DNA from: Bacillus sp. BA3
GTDB taxonomy: Bacteria > Bacillota > Bacilli > Bacillales > DSM-1321
Assembly (NCBI GenBank): GCA_002835675.1
Contig: PIZR01000011.1
Location: 51,310-83,928, forward strand
Reading direction: 5' to 3'
Length of the DNA stretch: 32,619 nt
Program-made: the position numbers and the translations under genes
Part shown: in pieces, positions 8,124 through 16,361 of the stretch
Layout: every line of letters begins with the position of its first letter
How positions within the stretch are numbered: position 1 is the stretch's first letter
The notes under the pieces: model-generated
Database searches by the model: none
What the model was told of the DNA's origin: nothing
What the model saw: the letters and a program-made list of their open reading frames with translations, nothing else

Positions 8124-9123
8124 TCTTTTCTCCTCCTCTCGTTCTAATTAAGTACAGGAAGAAAGGAATGCCGATCAGGGAAGTAACGACTCCTATGGGG
8201 GTTTCGAATGGATAATTAACAAACCGGCTCAAGACATCGCAAAGGGCTAGAAAAACCGCACCGATTACCCCAGCACATGGAACGATCCACTTATAATCTA
8301 TCCCAATTAAAAACCGGGTGATGTGGGGGATGATAAGTCCAACAAAACCGATTTTCCCTACAAGCGCCACTGCGATTCCCGTTAAGCAAATGACGGAAAG
8401 GAGGGCCACAGCTTTTACTATTTTTGTGCGCTGACCTAAATTGATGGAAATTTCTTCGCCTAAAGATAATATCGTAATGGATTTTGAGATGAATAGGGCG
8501 AGGATGATTCCCACCATTCCACACGGTATCGCCAATTTTAGTACATTGGGATCGATCTGGTGCAATCTCGAGTTATACCAAAAACTTACATTCTGGGAAA
8601 TTTGGAAATAGGATGCTATGGCAGCAGAAATACTGCTTAAAAATGTCCCGATCACAGTTCCGATTATGGCTAATCGAACGGGTGATAATCCATTTGGAAG
8701 CAGCGACCCAAAACCAAAGACAATTCCGGCTCCCAATGCAGAACCTAACATGGAAAAGAGGATCATTTGGAATGAAGACATACCTGGAGCAAATACCATA
8801 CAAAGTGTAATTACGAAAGCAGAGCCATCCGTCACTCCCATGATTGAAGGGGATGCAAGATAATTTCTTGTCATCCCCTGCATGAGTGCTCCTGATATGG
8901 CTAAAAATGCCCCGACGAGTAGGGCACCCAAAACTCTAGGCAAGCGAGAAGCCATAATGATCGTATGGTCAACGTTACTAGAGTCATAGTGGAAAATGGC
9001 ATTCCATACCGTTATGGAATCTATATTTTTGGCACCATATAAAATCGATAATACGATGGAGAAGCAAATCAATAGAGGTGCCATACAAAGAATTATTATT
9101 GGTAATGAATTTGTTTTTGCCAT
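8116..9123 (-). CDS. feuB: FecCD-family siderophore permease (FeuB-like)
   Basis: A 335-aa membrane permease of the FecCD family, partner of the 7101-8123 product. Motifs include SRLPRVLGALLVGAFLAISG near 60-79 and VGKIGFVGLIIPHITRFLIG near 256-275. The reading frame extends to a TTG at 9132, but that codon lies 2 nt from the AAGGTG site (9135-9140). ATG 9123 lies 11 nt from it and is preferred. The pair transports the ferric siderophore received from the lipoprotein encoded just upstream. Confidence 0.88.
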   Translation of the reverse strand: MAKTNSLPIIILCMAPLLICFSIVLSILYGAKNIDSITVWNAIFHYDSSNVDHTIIMASRLPRVLGALLVGAFLAISGALMQGMTRNYLASPSIMGVTDGSAFVITLCMVFAPGMSSFQMILFSMLGSALGAGIVFGFGSLLPNGLSPVRLAIIGTVIGTFLSSISAAIASYFQISQNVSFWYNSRLHQIDPNVLKLAIPCGMVGIILALFISKSITILSLGEEISINLGQRTKIVKAVALLSVICLTGIAVALVGKIGFVGLIIPHITRFLIGIDYKWIVPCAGVIGAVFLALCDVLSRFVNYPFETPIGVVTSLIGIPFFLYLIRTRGGEKNG

Positions 9124-9145
9124 ATCAATCAACGCACCTTACTGT

Positions 9146-10120
9146 TTATTTAGCTAATTCTTCCGTTGCAGCTTTCAGGAAAGCTGTTTTACTCCAAGCC
9201 GTTCCACCTTGGGCAAGGGGGTCAACCGAGTTTACAAACACTTTATTGTCTTTTACTGCCGTGATGCTCTTCCAAATGGAGTTGTTTTCCAAATCTTTTA
9301 ACGCTTCCGGTTTTTGTGCATTTTCACTTTCCGAGAATTGCAAGAAGACATAATCTGGGTCCAGTTCTGCAAATTTTTCTAATGAAATCATTTCTTGTGC
9401 TTTAATAGGCTTAATTTCTTCAGGGACAGTCAAGCCTAGATCTTTATAAATTACTGGGTTGAAATATACATCCTCAGGATATAGGAATAGGCTGCCGTTC
9501 CGGATTCTCACCACTAAAGCCTTTTTATCCTTCAGTTTTTCACCAATTTCCAGTTTTGCTTTTGCGGCGTCATCATTATAGGTTGTGATGATTTTTTCAG
9601 CTTGATCTTTTTTTCCGGCTAGGCTGGCCATTAACCGCAGGTTGTCTTCCCAATTTGTCGAAATATGTGAATAAGGGAATGTTGGTGCCACTTTTTCCAA
9701 TTGTTCCGTCACATTAGCTCGGGATTTAGAAGACCACATGATCACATCAGGTTTCATCCCAAGAAGAGTTTCATAGTTCGGCTGCATTTTTTCACCGATC
9801 GACTTAGCACCTTCGAGGTCTTTAGCCAAATATTCAGGTATTTCTCCACCTACAGTAACAACACCAGAAGGTTTAATTCCTAATATGGCTGCATCCTCCA
9901 TTGATTCTAAACTAGCAGTGGCGATACTGGTGACTTTGGCTGGGATTGTATACTCCTTATCCAGATATGTGACGGTTTGGGTCTTTGCTTCTTTTTTCGC
10001 CGTATCTGTCACTTTGCTCTTCTGTGAAGCATCCTCGGAAGTCTTTTCGGCATTACCGCAAGCTCCAAGTCCTAAACTGAATACTGTTGCCATTCCAAGT
10101 ACGAATAATTGCTTTTTCAT
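9146..10120 (-). CDS. feuA: Ferric-siderophore-binding lipoprotein (FeuA-like)
   Basis: A 324-aa extracytoplasmic binding protein of cluster A-III. A signal peptide ends in the lipobox LGAC with Cys21, so it is a membrane-anchored lipoprotein, followed by a Ser/Lys/Thr-rich linker. The body resembles what I recall of B. subtilis FeuA, the Fe-bacillibactin/enterobactin receptor: SLESMEDAAILGIKP, GEKMQPNYETLLGMKPDVI, ALVVRIRNGSLFLYPEDVYF and NSVDPLAQGGTAWSK. A triscatecholate ligand is therefore likely. It is the first gene of the operon, with GGGG 9 nt before its ATG and a Fur box in its promoter, so it should be induced by iron starvation. Confidence 0.9.
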   Translation of the reverse strand: MKKQLFVLGMATVFSLGLGACGNAEKTSEDASQKSKVTDTAKKEAKTQTVTYLDKEYTIPAKVTSIATASLESMEDAAILGIKPSGVVTVGGEIPEYLAKDLEGAKSIGEKMQPNYETLLGMKPDVIMWSSKSRANVTEQLEKVAPTFPYSHISTNWEDNLRLMASLAGKKDQAEKIITTYNDDAAKAKLEIGEKLKDKKALVVRIRNGSLFLYPEDVYFNPVIYKDLGLTVPEEIKPIKAQEMISLEKFAELDPDYVFLQFSESENAQKPEALKDLENNSIWKSITAVKDNKVFVNSVDPLAQGGTAWSKTAFLKAATEELAK

Positions 10121-10262
10121 TAGTCGATTCCCCTTTTGGATATATAGTATATAAATTTATCGCTTCTTCATGGTCTCCACAGACAAATCTTTATTTGTTG
10201 TAAATGCTTTTTCACTTCCTTCAACAAATAGCATAGCCACCAAAAAAGATATGCTTTTCTAC

Positions 10263-10292
10263 ATTTTATTTGATAACGATTATCATTATCAA
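10263..10292 (-). promoter_or_regulatory. feuA promoter with Fur box
   Basis: GATAACGATTATCATTATC (10272-10290) matches 17 of 19 positions of the classic Fur box. On the minus strand, -35 TTGATA (10287-10292) and -10 TAAAAT (10263-10268) are 18 bp apart, with the Fur box filling the spacer. This predicts iron repression of the feu-like operon. Confidence 0.88.
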
Positions 10293-10463
10293 TTTAACAT
10301 GCTATTAAATATATAATTAATTTCCTATTAGTTCAAGAATAATTTTCCAAAGTTGTATTTTTGGTGAACTAACATTCATCCAAAAATGCTTTGGAAATAA
10401 GGGCAGAAAGGGAAGGGAAAGCTCTTTTCTGTAAAATGATAGGGGGAAATTATTGATGTATGG

Positions 10464-10496
10464 TTGATATATCCATTGAGAAAGATTATCATTATC
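10464..10496 (+). promoter_or_regulatory. Esterase promoter with Fur box
   Basis: TTGATA (10464-10469) and TATCAT (10487-10492) are 17 bp apart. A Fur box at 10478-10496 (16 of 19) overlaps the -10. This makes the esterase divergently iron-regulated with feuA. The stretch between the two promoters (10293-10463) shows no convincing gene. Confidence 0.82.
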
Positions 10497-10612
10497 GATA
10501 TCATGGTAATCTTTCACAATTATATTCTTTTGATATTAAAAGAGCATAAATTATTTGAGAAGTAAACAATGAATAAGATTACGAGTATTAGAGGTTGGGG
10601 GAATTCATTTAG

Positions 10613-11482
10613 ATGATGCATAAAAAAATGGACAAAAGCGTAATGGACAAAACTGTTGCCAGTTCAGAGGTTACGATCAAAGGAACTCAACACTTTCCCA
10701 TGCATTCGAGTACCGGGGAACGTGAATACCAAATCTTTGTATCAAAGCCTTTGGAAGTGCCGCCACCTACGGGATATCCGGTCATTTATTTGCTGGATGC
10801 CAATTCTGTATTTGGAACGATGGTCGAGGCGGAACGATTGCAATCACGCCGGCCGGAAAAGTCAGGAGTGGTACCGGTTATCATTGTAGGTATTGGATAT
10901 GCCACCAATGAACCATTTTCTTCTGAACGTTATTATGATTTCACTCTGCCCGTTGAGGTTAGCGAGTTACCTGTAAGACCAGACGGAAGTCCATGGCCTT
11001 CACATGGAGGGGCGGAAAACTTTCTGAAATTCATAGAAGACGATTTAAAACCGGAAATCGGTAAAAGGTATAAGGTCGATTACAATAGCCAAACGCTTTT
11101 CGGGCATTCCCTTGGCGGTCTTTTCGCTTTATATGTTCTTTTTGAAAATCCGTATGCTTTCCAAACATACATAGCTGGGAGCCCATCCCTCCATTGGAAC
11201 AAAAAGTGGTTCCGTGAGGAGGAGGATAGGTTTCTTTCCCGATTAAATCAAGGAAATGGTGATATTTCCTTATTGCTTGGCGTGGGGGAGCTGGAGAGCA
11301 CCCATAAAAGTGGCATGAATGAAAATGCATTAGAATTATCAAAACGTTTATCCATTATTGATAGTGGAGTGAACGTTCAATTCAAGGAGTTTGAAGGGGA
11401 AGGGCATCTTTCTGTTTTGCCGCCTTTGATTAACAGGGCCTTACGTTTTGCTTTGAAGAGAAATGTGCCTGGTAAGAAATAG
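10613..11482 (+). CDS. Siderophore esterase (BesA/YbbA/Fes-like alpha/beta hydrolase)
   Basis: A 289-aa cytosolic hydrolase of the esterase-D/Fes family (no signal peptide). The nucleophile elbow is GHSLGG with Ser166, and the catalytic His is probably His265 in EGHLSVLP. Other family features are YPVIYLLDANSVF near 59-71 and PVIIVGIGYATNE near 88-100. Relatives (BesA, YbbA, Fes) cut the trilactone ring of imported ferric bacillibactin or enterobactin to release iron. A Fur box and divergence from a FeuA-like importer support that role. The start is uncertain among ATGs at 10613, 10616 and 10628; GGGGGA is 10 nt before 10613. A generic esterase remains possible on sequence alone. Confidence 0.85.
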   Translation: MMHKKMDKSVMDKTVASSEVTIKGTQHFPMHSSTGEREYQIFVSKPLEVPPPTGYPVIYLLDANSVFGTMVEAERLQSRRPEKSGVVPVIIVGIGYATNEPFSSERYYDFTLPVEVSELPVRPDGSPWPSHGGAENFLKFIEDDLKPEIGKRYKVDYNSQTLFGHSLGGLFALYVLFENPYAFQTYIAGSPSLHWNKKWFREEEDRFLSRLNQGNGDISLLLGVGELESTHKSGMNENALELSKRLSIIDSGVNVQFKEFEGEGHLSVLPPLINRALRFALKRNVPGKK

Positions 11483-11511
11483 GTCTTTCTCAGTAAATCC
11501 GTGGAGGGCAC

Positions 11512-11577
11512 TTGACCATTAAGTTATAAGTATATATCATTACCTGTAGATTCGTATTGATAATGATTATCATTGTT
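11512..11577 (+). promoter_or_regulatory. Promoter with downstream Fur box for mbtH-MFS
   Basis: TTGACC (11512-11517) and TATCAT (11535-11540) are 17 bp apart. GATAATGATTATCATTGTT (11559-11577) matches 16 of 19 Fur-box positions and lies just past the predicted start of transcription. The mbtH-MFS pair thus has its own iron-regulated promoter. Confidence 0.78.
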
Positions 11578-11673
11578 AGTTGGAGAATGCAGGTTGCTGA
11601 AATTGGCCAGGAGATTGCTAACAAACATCCAATATCTAGAATTTGAAAAAAATATTAAGGAGGACAATAATTG

Positions 11674-11847
11674 ATGACCAACCTTTTCGTGAATGAAACT
11701 GGCATCTACAATGGATTTATAAATGAAGAAGGTCGGCATTCCCTTTGTCCCGCCTTTTCGGTTATTCCAGAAGGCGGATCATTGATATATCGAGAGGACT
11801 GCTGGAAATACATAAAACTAGTTGCTAGCATTGATGGAACAAAATGA
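11674..11847 (+). CDS. Degenerate MbtH-like protein
   Basis: A 57-codon gene with AAGGAGG 10 nt before its ATG (a TTG at 11671 is also possible). The N-terminal half is clearly MbtH-like: MTNLFVNETG, NEEGRHSL, PAF and IPEG align with the small proteins that activate NRPS adenylation domains. Hallmarks are lost. The Trp of S-x-W-P is Cys25, the Trp after the next Gly is Gly35, and the C-terminal W-x-D-x-R-P block is missing, so it is shorter than the usual 65-75 aa. The stop overlaps the MFS start (ATGA), so translation is coupled. No synthetase is nearby. It is probably a decaying relic of a siderophore cluster whose translation may persist because of the coupling. Function is doubtful. Confidence 0.8.
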   Translation: MTNLFVNETGIYNGFINEEGRHSLCPAFSVIPEGGSLIYREDCWKYIKLVASIDGTK

Positions 11848-13298
11848 AAACAAGGATACAAATGGACCCTAAATTAGTAGTGAGCATCGTTTATGTCATA
11901 GCGATGTTCATGGTTTCGATGGACGGGACGATTGTCAATGTGATCCTGCCAACTATCAGTAATGAATTTAACCTCGATCCCTCTTCAGCCAGTGGCATTA
12001 ATGTTGGATATTTAGTGAGCCTGGCTGTATTCCTTCCGGTAGCTGGTTGGCTTGGGGATCGTTTTGGAACCAAGAAAATCTTCTTGATGGCATTGGGTGT
12101 CTTTACGGCTGCTTCCTTTTTATGCGGCTTTGCCAATAATCTGCAAACCTTGAACTTGTTCAGGGTTTTGCAGGGGGCTGGAGGCGGGATTCTGACACCG
12201 GTGGGAATGGCGATTTTATTCAGAACGTTCTCTCCGGAGGAACGGCCAAAGGTTTCCCGTTCCCTTGTGCTGCCCATTGCATTCGCACCAGCTGTTGGTC
12301 CGATCGTTGGCGGATTCCTTGCGGAGCAGCTGTCTTGGCGTTGGGCATTTTATATAAATGTCCCTTTCGGAATTATGGTCCTGTTATTCGGTGTATGGTT
12401 TTTAAAAGAACATAAAGAACCAACTGCTGGCAGATTGGACCTTCCAGGATTCTTAATGTCAGCTGCAGGCTTTTCCATGCTGATGTATGCAATGAGCTTA
12501 GGACCATCTAAAGGATGGGACTCCCCAGTGATTATGTATACAGGTTGTATCGGTGCAATTCTTGTTCTCTCATTTATTCTATTGGAGCTGCGTGTGAACG
12601 AACCGATGCTTGATTTGCGTTTATTATCCGATCGATTGTTTCGGACATTGGGCATCATTTCATTATTTTCAATGGCGGGCTTATTGGGGATGCTCTTCGT
12701 GTTCCCGTTAATGTATCAAAGTTCGCTTCATGCTTCAGCTTTAGAAAGCGGGCTGACCACTTTCCCGGAAGCTATAGGTTTGATGGTGGCATCCAGGATG
12801 ATGCCTTGGACTACGAAGAAACTGGGCATACATCAGGTGATCCGGATAGGGCTGCTTGGTACAATCATCATTTATACATTGATTAGCATTGTCGGGCCGA
12901 CAGCCAACCCCTGGTTCCTTCGTGCCTTATTATTTAGCGTAGGTATATGTTTGGGACATACTGTTGTAGCCGTACAGTTTTCCACTTTCACCAATATCAA
13001 CTCTGCTTCGATGGGAATGGCAGCCACATTGTTCAATGTCCAAAACCGGATTGGCTCTGCCATTGGTGTGGCCATCCTAGCCAGCATTCTGGGGGAAGTG
13101 GGCACTAGCTCGATAGGAACGAATGGTGAGCAGCATGTTAATTTAATATCCTATCAATTTGCTCTCCTAGGTTCTGTGGCTTTGCTCGTCATAGCCCTAT
13201 TATTTGCAATGCGTTTGAAAAAGGATGATTTTAAGGCCAAGATACCGAAACAGCATATGGCTAAATCCCTTGATGTAAAACAGGTCAGAAGCGGATAA
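11844..13298 (+). CDS. MFS exporter, DHA2/EmrB-QacA type, 14 TM
   Basis: A 484-aa drug:H+ antiporter-2 family transporter. Hydrophobic pattern and length fit 14 helices. DHA2 motifs include MVSMDGTIVNVILP near 23-36, GWLGDRFGTKK near 63-73, and an RVLQGAGGGILTPVG-type motif near 107-121. The ATG overlaps the upstream mbtH-like stop, and both follow a Fur box. A siderophore exporter is therefore a reasonable inference; bacillibactin clusters in Bacillus carry MFS exporters, although B. subtilis YmfD is a shorter 12-TM type. With no biosynthetic genes here it may export another compound or degradation products. The substrate is unproven. Confidence 0.85.
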   Translation: MKTRIQMDPKLVVSIVYVIAMFMVSMDGTIVNVILPTISNEFNLDPSSASGINVGYLVSLAVFLPVAGWLGDRFGTKKIFLMALGVFTAASFLCGFANNLQTLNLFRVLQGAGGGILTPVGMAILFRTFSPEERPKVSRSLVLPIAFAPAVGPIVGGFLAEQLSWRWAFYINVPFGIMVLLFGVWFLKEHKEPTAGRLDLPGFLMSAAGFSMLMYAMSLGPSKGWDSPVIMYTGCIGAILVLSFILLELRVNEPMLDLRLLSDRLFRTLGIISLFSMAGLLGMLFVFPLMYQSSLHASALESGLTTFPEAIGLMVASRMMPWTTKKLGIHQVIRIGLLGTIIIYTLISIVGPTANPWFLRALLFSVGICLGHTVVAVQFSTFTNINSASMGMAATLFNVQNRIGSAIGVAILASILGEVGTSSIGTNGEQHVNLISYQFALLGSVALLVIALLFAMRLKKDDFKAKIPKQHMAKSLDVKQVRSG

Positions 13299-13324
13299 GT
13301 AACTCATTCGGTTAGGTTTCTGGT

Positions 13325-13363
13325 AAAGGAAGGCCAATGTGTTTTTGCCAGTGACCTCCCTTT
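13325..13363 (+). terminator. Possible terminator of the MFS gene
   Basis: An imperfect hairpin (AAAGGAAGG...CCTCCCTTT, several mismatches) is followed by TTTCATTTTG, 27 bp after the stop. It is weaker than the other terminators in the window. Confidence 0.4.
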
Positions 13364-13446
13364 CATTTTGCTAGCAGTATAGGGAATGCCTACATAAAAT
13401 ATTAATTAAAGATTGGTTTTGCGGCTCACCACCACATATGAAAAAA

Positions 13447-13474
13447 AGAGCCTGTTCGATTAGAAACAGGCTCT
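13447..13474 (-). terminator. Terminator of the FtsH-like gene
   Basis: The 10-bp stem AGAGCCTGTT / AACAGGCTCT has an 8-nt loop. On the minus strand it is followed by seven T residues (the A run ending at 13446), a typical intrinsic terminator 40 bp past the protease stop. Confidence 0.88.
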
Positions 13475-13514
13475 ACATAGTATATGAGGTCTTAAGACTC
13501 AGCGGGAAAGAGTA

Positions 13515-15248
13515 TTATGCATTCGAGCATATACTGGTTATTTCTGCTGCATCAACGATACGCTGAACTTCAGATCCCTCAAGTGTTTCTTTTTTCAATA
13601 ACTCTTCAACAAGCTCTTCATACTGTAGGCGATTCGAGTCAATCAACATTTCCGTTTCAGAAATCGCTTTCGTGAATAATTCCTGCATCTTTTGCTCCTT
13701 CTCGCCTTTATTAAAGGTGAGGGTAAATCCATCTTGAAGCATTCCGGTATCGACCATTTGTTCAAGTAGATGTTTCGCCTGCTGCACATCCCCGCCTACA
13801 CCGATGCTATGTTCTCCTAAATACATTCTTTCCGCCACGCCGCCTGCTAAAATCATTTTGACTTGATCAAGCAATTCACTGGCTGTTGCCAGATGGAGTT
13901 CTTTAGGTATTGGCGCTACATACCCAAGGGCTTCCCCACGCGGAATAATGGTTGCCTTTCGAACGGAACCGGGCTTTGTCAAAGCTGCGATCAGGGCATG
14001 TCCACTTTCATGGATGGCCACGCGCCGCTTCGTATCCACATCATTCAAGGTACGTGATGTCGCTCCAAGTATCGTGCGATCAATGGCGTAATCAAGATCC
14101 TGTTTACGAATCATATCCTGTTCATTCCTCAGGGCATGACGTGATGCAGTATCGAACAGGGAGCTTAAGTCAGCACCGGAGAAACCGGATGTACTTTCAG
14201 CCAACTCATCCAGGGAAGCAAGGACATCTGTCGCCAGACGCTTACCCTTCGTATGGATATTGATGATTTCCTTTCTTCCTTGTGTATCCGGAAGTGGAAC
14301 TTGGAAAGAGAAATCGATCCTGCCTGGACGTAGAAATGCCTCATCGAGCATATCTTTACGGTTGGTCGCTGCAATGAATAAAATCCCTTCATTTGGATGG
14401 CCCCCATCCAATTGCACAAGCAGTTCAGTTAACGTTTTTTCGCCTTCTTCACCGCCATGAGCTTTCCTTTTACCAGCCAATGCGTCGACTTCATCAATGA
14501 AAATGACGGCTGGCGATTGCTTACGTGCATTTTGGAAAAGGCTGCGGACACGGGCTGCACCGACTCCAACAAACATTTCGTTGAAGGCTGAACCGCTCGT
14601 TGAGAAAAAGTTTGCACCAAGCTCTTTTGCGATTGCCTGTGCAAGCAAGGTTTTCCCCGTTCCAGGGGGGCCGTATAATAAAATGCCTTGAGGCGGCTTA
14701 ATTCCAATTTTAGCTGAACGTTCAGGTTCCTTTAGTGTAGTGAGTGTCTGCAGGATTTCCTGTTTGATTTCGGATTGCAAACCGCCTACATCATCCAAAG
14801 TTATCTCTGGCAGGGGCTTTGGGGTGGAAAGGCTTTGTTTTTTACTGCCGATCCGCAATCCGCCCTTTGATTTTTTCTGTATAATGACAGCGGTTGTGAC
14901 GAGAGCCGCCATTAATCCGCCTAAAATCCATAATGCTGATTTATTAGTTGATGAAAAAGAATATTGAACGTTATAAGTTTCGACAAGTTTATTGATCATT
15001 TGACTGTTGGGAGGAATACTGGAAACGTATTCTCCATCTGGTGTGGAGATGTGAAGAGTGCCATTTCTTTTTTCTTCAATGGTGACAAGGGCTCCATCTT
15101 GGGCTTTAATCGTCTTTTCCACCGAGGAAAAAGGAATGACCATATCCTTTGACTGAGTAACAACATACCAACTGATTCCAGAAATTATCACAATGAGAGC
15201 CGTCAGGAACGGCAGCAATTTCGAAACTAATTTAGAGTTCGAGTTCAA
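13515..15248 (-). CDS. FtsH-type membrane AAA+ metalloprotease paralogue
   Basis: A 577-aa membrane-bound ATP-dependent zinc protease. An N-terminal helix (~10-30) and a second (~105-123) flank an extracytoplasmic segment. The AAA+ module has Walker A GPPGTGKT (193-200), Walker B IFIDEVD (249-255) and the Arg-finger region FLRPGRID (306-313). The M41 peptidase has HESGH (413-417), and Asp487 is the likely third zinc ligand. All catalytic residues are present, unlike the protease-less YjoB. It is shorter than housekeeping FtsH (~640 aa), mostly at the C-terminus, so it is probably an accessory paralogue. The start is TTG 15248, with GGAG 8 nt upstream. It stands alone; the substrate is unknown. 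Confidence 0.9.
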   Translation of the reverse strand: MNSNSKLVSKLLPFLTALIVIISGISWYVVTQSKDMVIPFSSVEKTIKAQDGALVTIEEKRNGTLHISTPDGEYVSSIPPNSQMINKLVETYNVQYSFSSTNKSALWILGGLMAALVTTAVIIQKKSKGGLRIGSKKQSLSTPKPLPEITLDDVGGLQSEIKQEILQTLTTLKEPERSAKIGIKPPQGILLYGPPGTGKTLLAQAIAKELGANFFSTSGSAFNEMFVGVGAARVRSLFQNARKQSPAVIFIDEVDALAGKRKAHGGEEGEKTLTELLVQLDGGHPNEGILFIAATNRKDMLDEAFLRPGRIDFSFQVPLPDTQGRKEIINIHTKGKRLATDVLASLDELAESTSGFSGADLSSLFDTASRHALRNEQDMIRKQDLDYAIDRTILGATSRTLNDVDTKRRVAIHESGHALIAALTKPGSVRKATIIPRGEALGYVAPIPKELHLATASELLDQVKMILAGGVAERMYLGEHSIGVGGDVQQAKHLLEQMVDTGMLQDGFTLTFNKGEKEQKMQELFTKAISETEMLIDSNRLQYEELVEELLKKETLEGSEVQRIVDAAEITSICSNA

Positions 15249-15497
15249 TTTTTCATCTCCTTTAAGTATATATATTCAGTATAAAATTTTTAAACATGTT
15301 ATCTATAGGTCTTTATGCCTTAAATTAAAGGTAAATAATGTTAAAGTCAAGAAATAATATTTATTACGAAAGATTAAAGAGTCCGGAATTTAGAAATATT
15401 TAATCTAACCGGCATATTAGACTTTTTAAATGCGAAATGCTAAAGTGAAATGGTCTAAGTCATGAAAAAATAAAATGGTAGAAGAGTGTGAAGTTCT

Positions 15498-16076
15498 ATG
15501 AGTAAATTTATAAAAGACTATATGATTACGATGAAGGATATCGTTAGAGAAGGTGATCCCATTCTGCGTCAGGTAACGGATGAAGTTAGCCTGCCGATTT
15601 CGGATGAAGATCGTGAAACGTTGGAATGCATGATGCAATACCTGAAAAACAGCCAGGACCCAAAACTCCAAAAGAAGTACAACTTACGTGAAGGAGTTGG
15701 GTTGTCTGCAAATCAGATAGGCTTGAATAAACGCATGTTCGTCATGTATTTTCCCGATGAAAAAGGGAAGCTGTTTGAATATGCCCTTGTGAATCCGAAA
15801 ATCATCAGCCATTCTGCCACAATGATCTATTTACCGCAAAGTGAAGGCTGCCTTTCCGTCGACCGTGACATTAAGGGGTATGTACCTCGTTATGAACGGG
15901 TTAAAATCAAAGCTTTGGATGGTAATGGTGAGGAAATAGAGATGCGGCTGAAGGGCTTTGCTGCAATCGTGTTTCAACATGAGTTAGATCATTTAAACGG
16001 GATGATGTTTTATGACCGGATCAACACCGAAAACCCTTTCAAGCTTCCGGAAAACGTGGAAGTGAAAAGTCTGTAA
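15498..16076 (+). CDS. defB: Peptide deformylase (DefB/YkrB type)
   Basis: A 192-aa cytosolic metallo-hydrolase that removes the formyl group from nascent protein N-termini. All three motifs are present: GVGLSANQIG (66-75, with Ser where many have Ala), EGCLS (116-120, metal ligand Cys118) and QHELDH (160-165, two His ligands and catalytic Glu). The insertion around SQDPKLQKKY suits the type-2 Gram-positive class. The start is uncertain: ATG 15498 lacks a strong ribosome site, and ATGs at 15522 and 15531 would give the MITMKDIV start seen in relatives. It is monocistronic and ends at a strong terminator. The upstream gap (15249-15497) shows no gene. Confidence 0.95.
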   Translation: MSKFIKDYMITMKDIVREGDPILRQVTDEVSLPISDEDRETLECMMQYLKNSQDPKLQKKYNLREGVGLSANQIGLNKRMFVMYFPDEKGKLFEYALVNPKIISHSATMIYLPQSEGCLSVDRDIKGYVPRYERVKIKALDGNGEEIEMRLKGFAAIVFQHELDHLNGMMFYDRINTENPFKLPENVEVKSL

Positions 16077-16079
16077 GAC

Positions 16080-16110
16080 AAAAAGGCAAAGCGACATGCT
16101 TTGCCTTTTT
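16080..16110 (+). terminator. Terminator of defB
   Basis: AAAAAGGCAAAGC, a 5-nt loop, then GCTTTGCCTTTTT: a perfect 13-bp arm pair with a T-rich 3' end, directly after the defB stop. Confidence 0.92.
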
Positions 16111-16122
16111 ACTGTTTTATGG

Positions 16123-16158
16123 CTGCACAAGCATATCCTCTTCCATATGCTTGTGCAG
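16123..16158. repeat. Perfect 14-bp inverted repeat
   Basis: CTGCACAAGCATAT and ATATGCTTGTGCAG flank an 8-nt loop. It follows the defB terminator and lacks a T tract, so it is not a standard terminator. Nothing else is recognised in the 16159-16331 gap. Confidence 0.75.
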
Positions 16159-16331
16159 ATCACTGAGTATGGCAAGGTTCTGTTAGCTTAGCTAAGAGTT
16201 CGGATAATATACCCTAATATAAGAAATGCCTCTGGTTTAACTGTCTCCAAAACATACGTCCTTCAAACTTCTCACCTCGGTATGATCTTTCGGCTATCTT
16301 CACTTCCTATTATAGAAGGGAGATGAAAAAC

Positions 16332-16359
16332 AAAAAGCGCTGCAAACGCAGCGCTTTTT
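16332..16359 (-). terminator. Terminator of the MFS efflux gene
   Basis: AAAAAGCGCTGC / GCAGCGCTTTTT with an AAAC loop is a perfect 12-bp stem next to the stop at 16362. A-rich and T-rich flanks allow function in both directions. Confidence 0.9.
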
Positions 16360-16361
16360 GT

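Noticed and set aside
10317..10517. 66-codon minus-strand frame between the divergent Fur promoters
   Set aside because: It covers the esterase promoter and Fur box, is very AT-rich, and lacks a good ribosome site.
11524..11739. Minus-strand frame opposite the mbtH-like gene
   Set aside because: It covers the Fur box and is antisense to a frame with clear MbtH similarity and a strong ribosome site.
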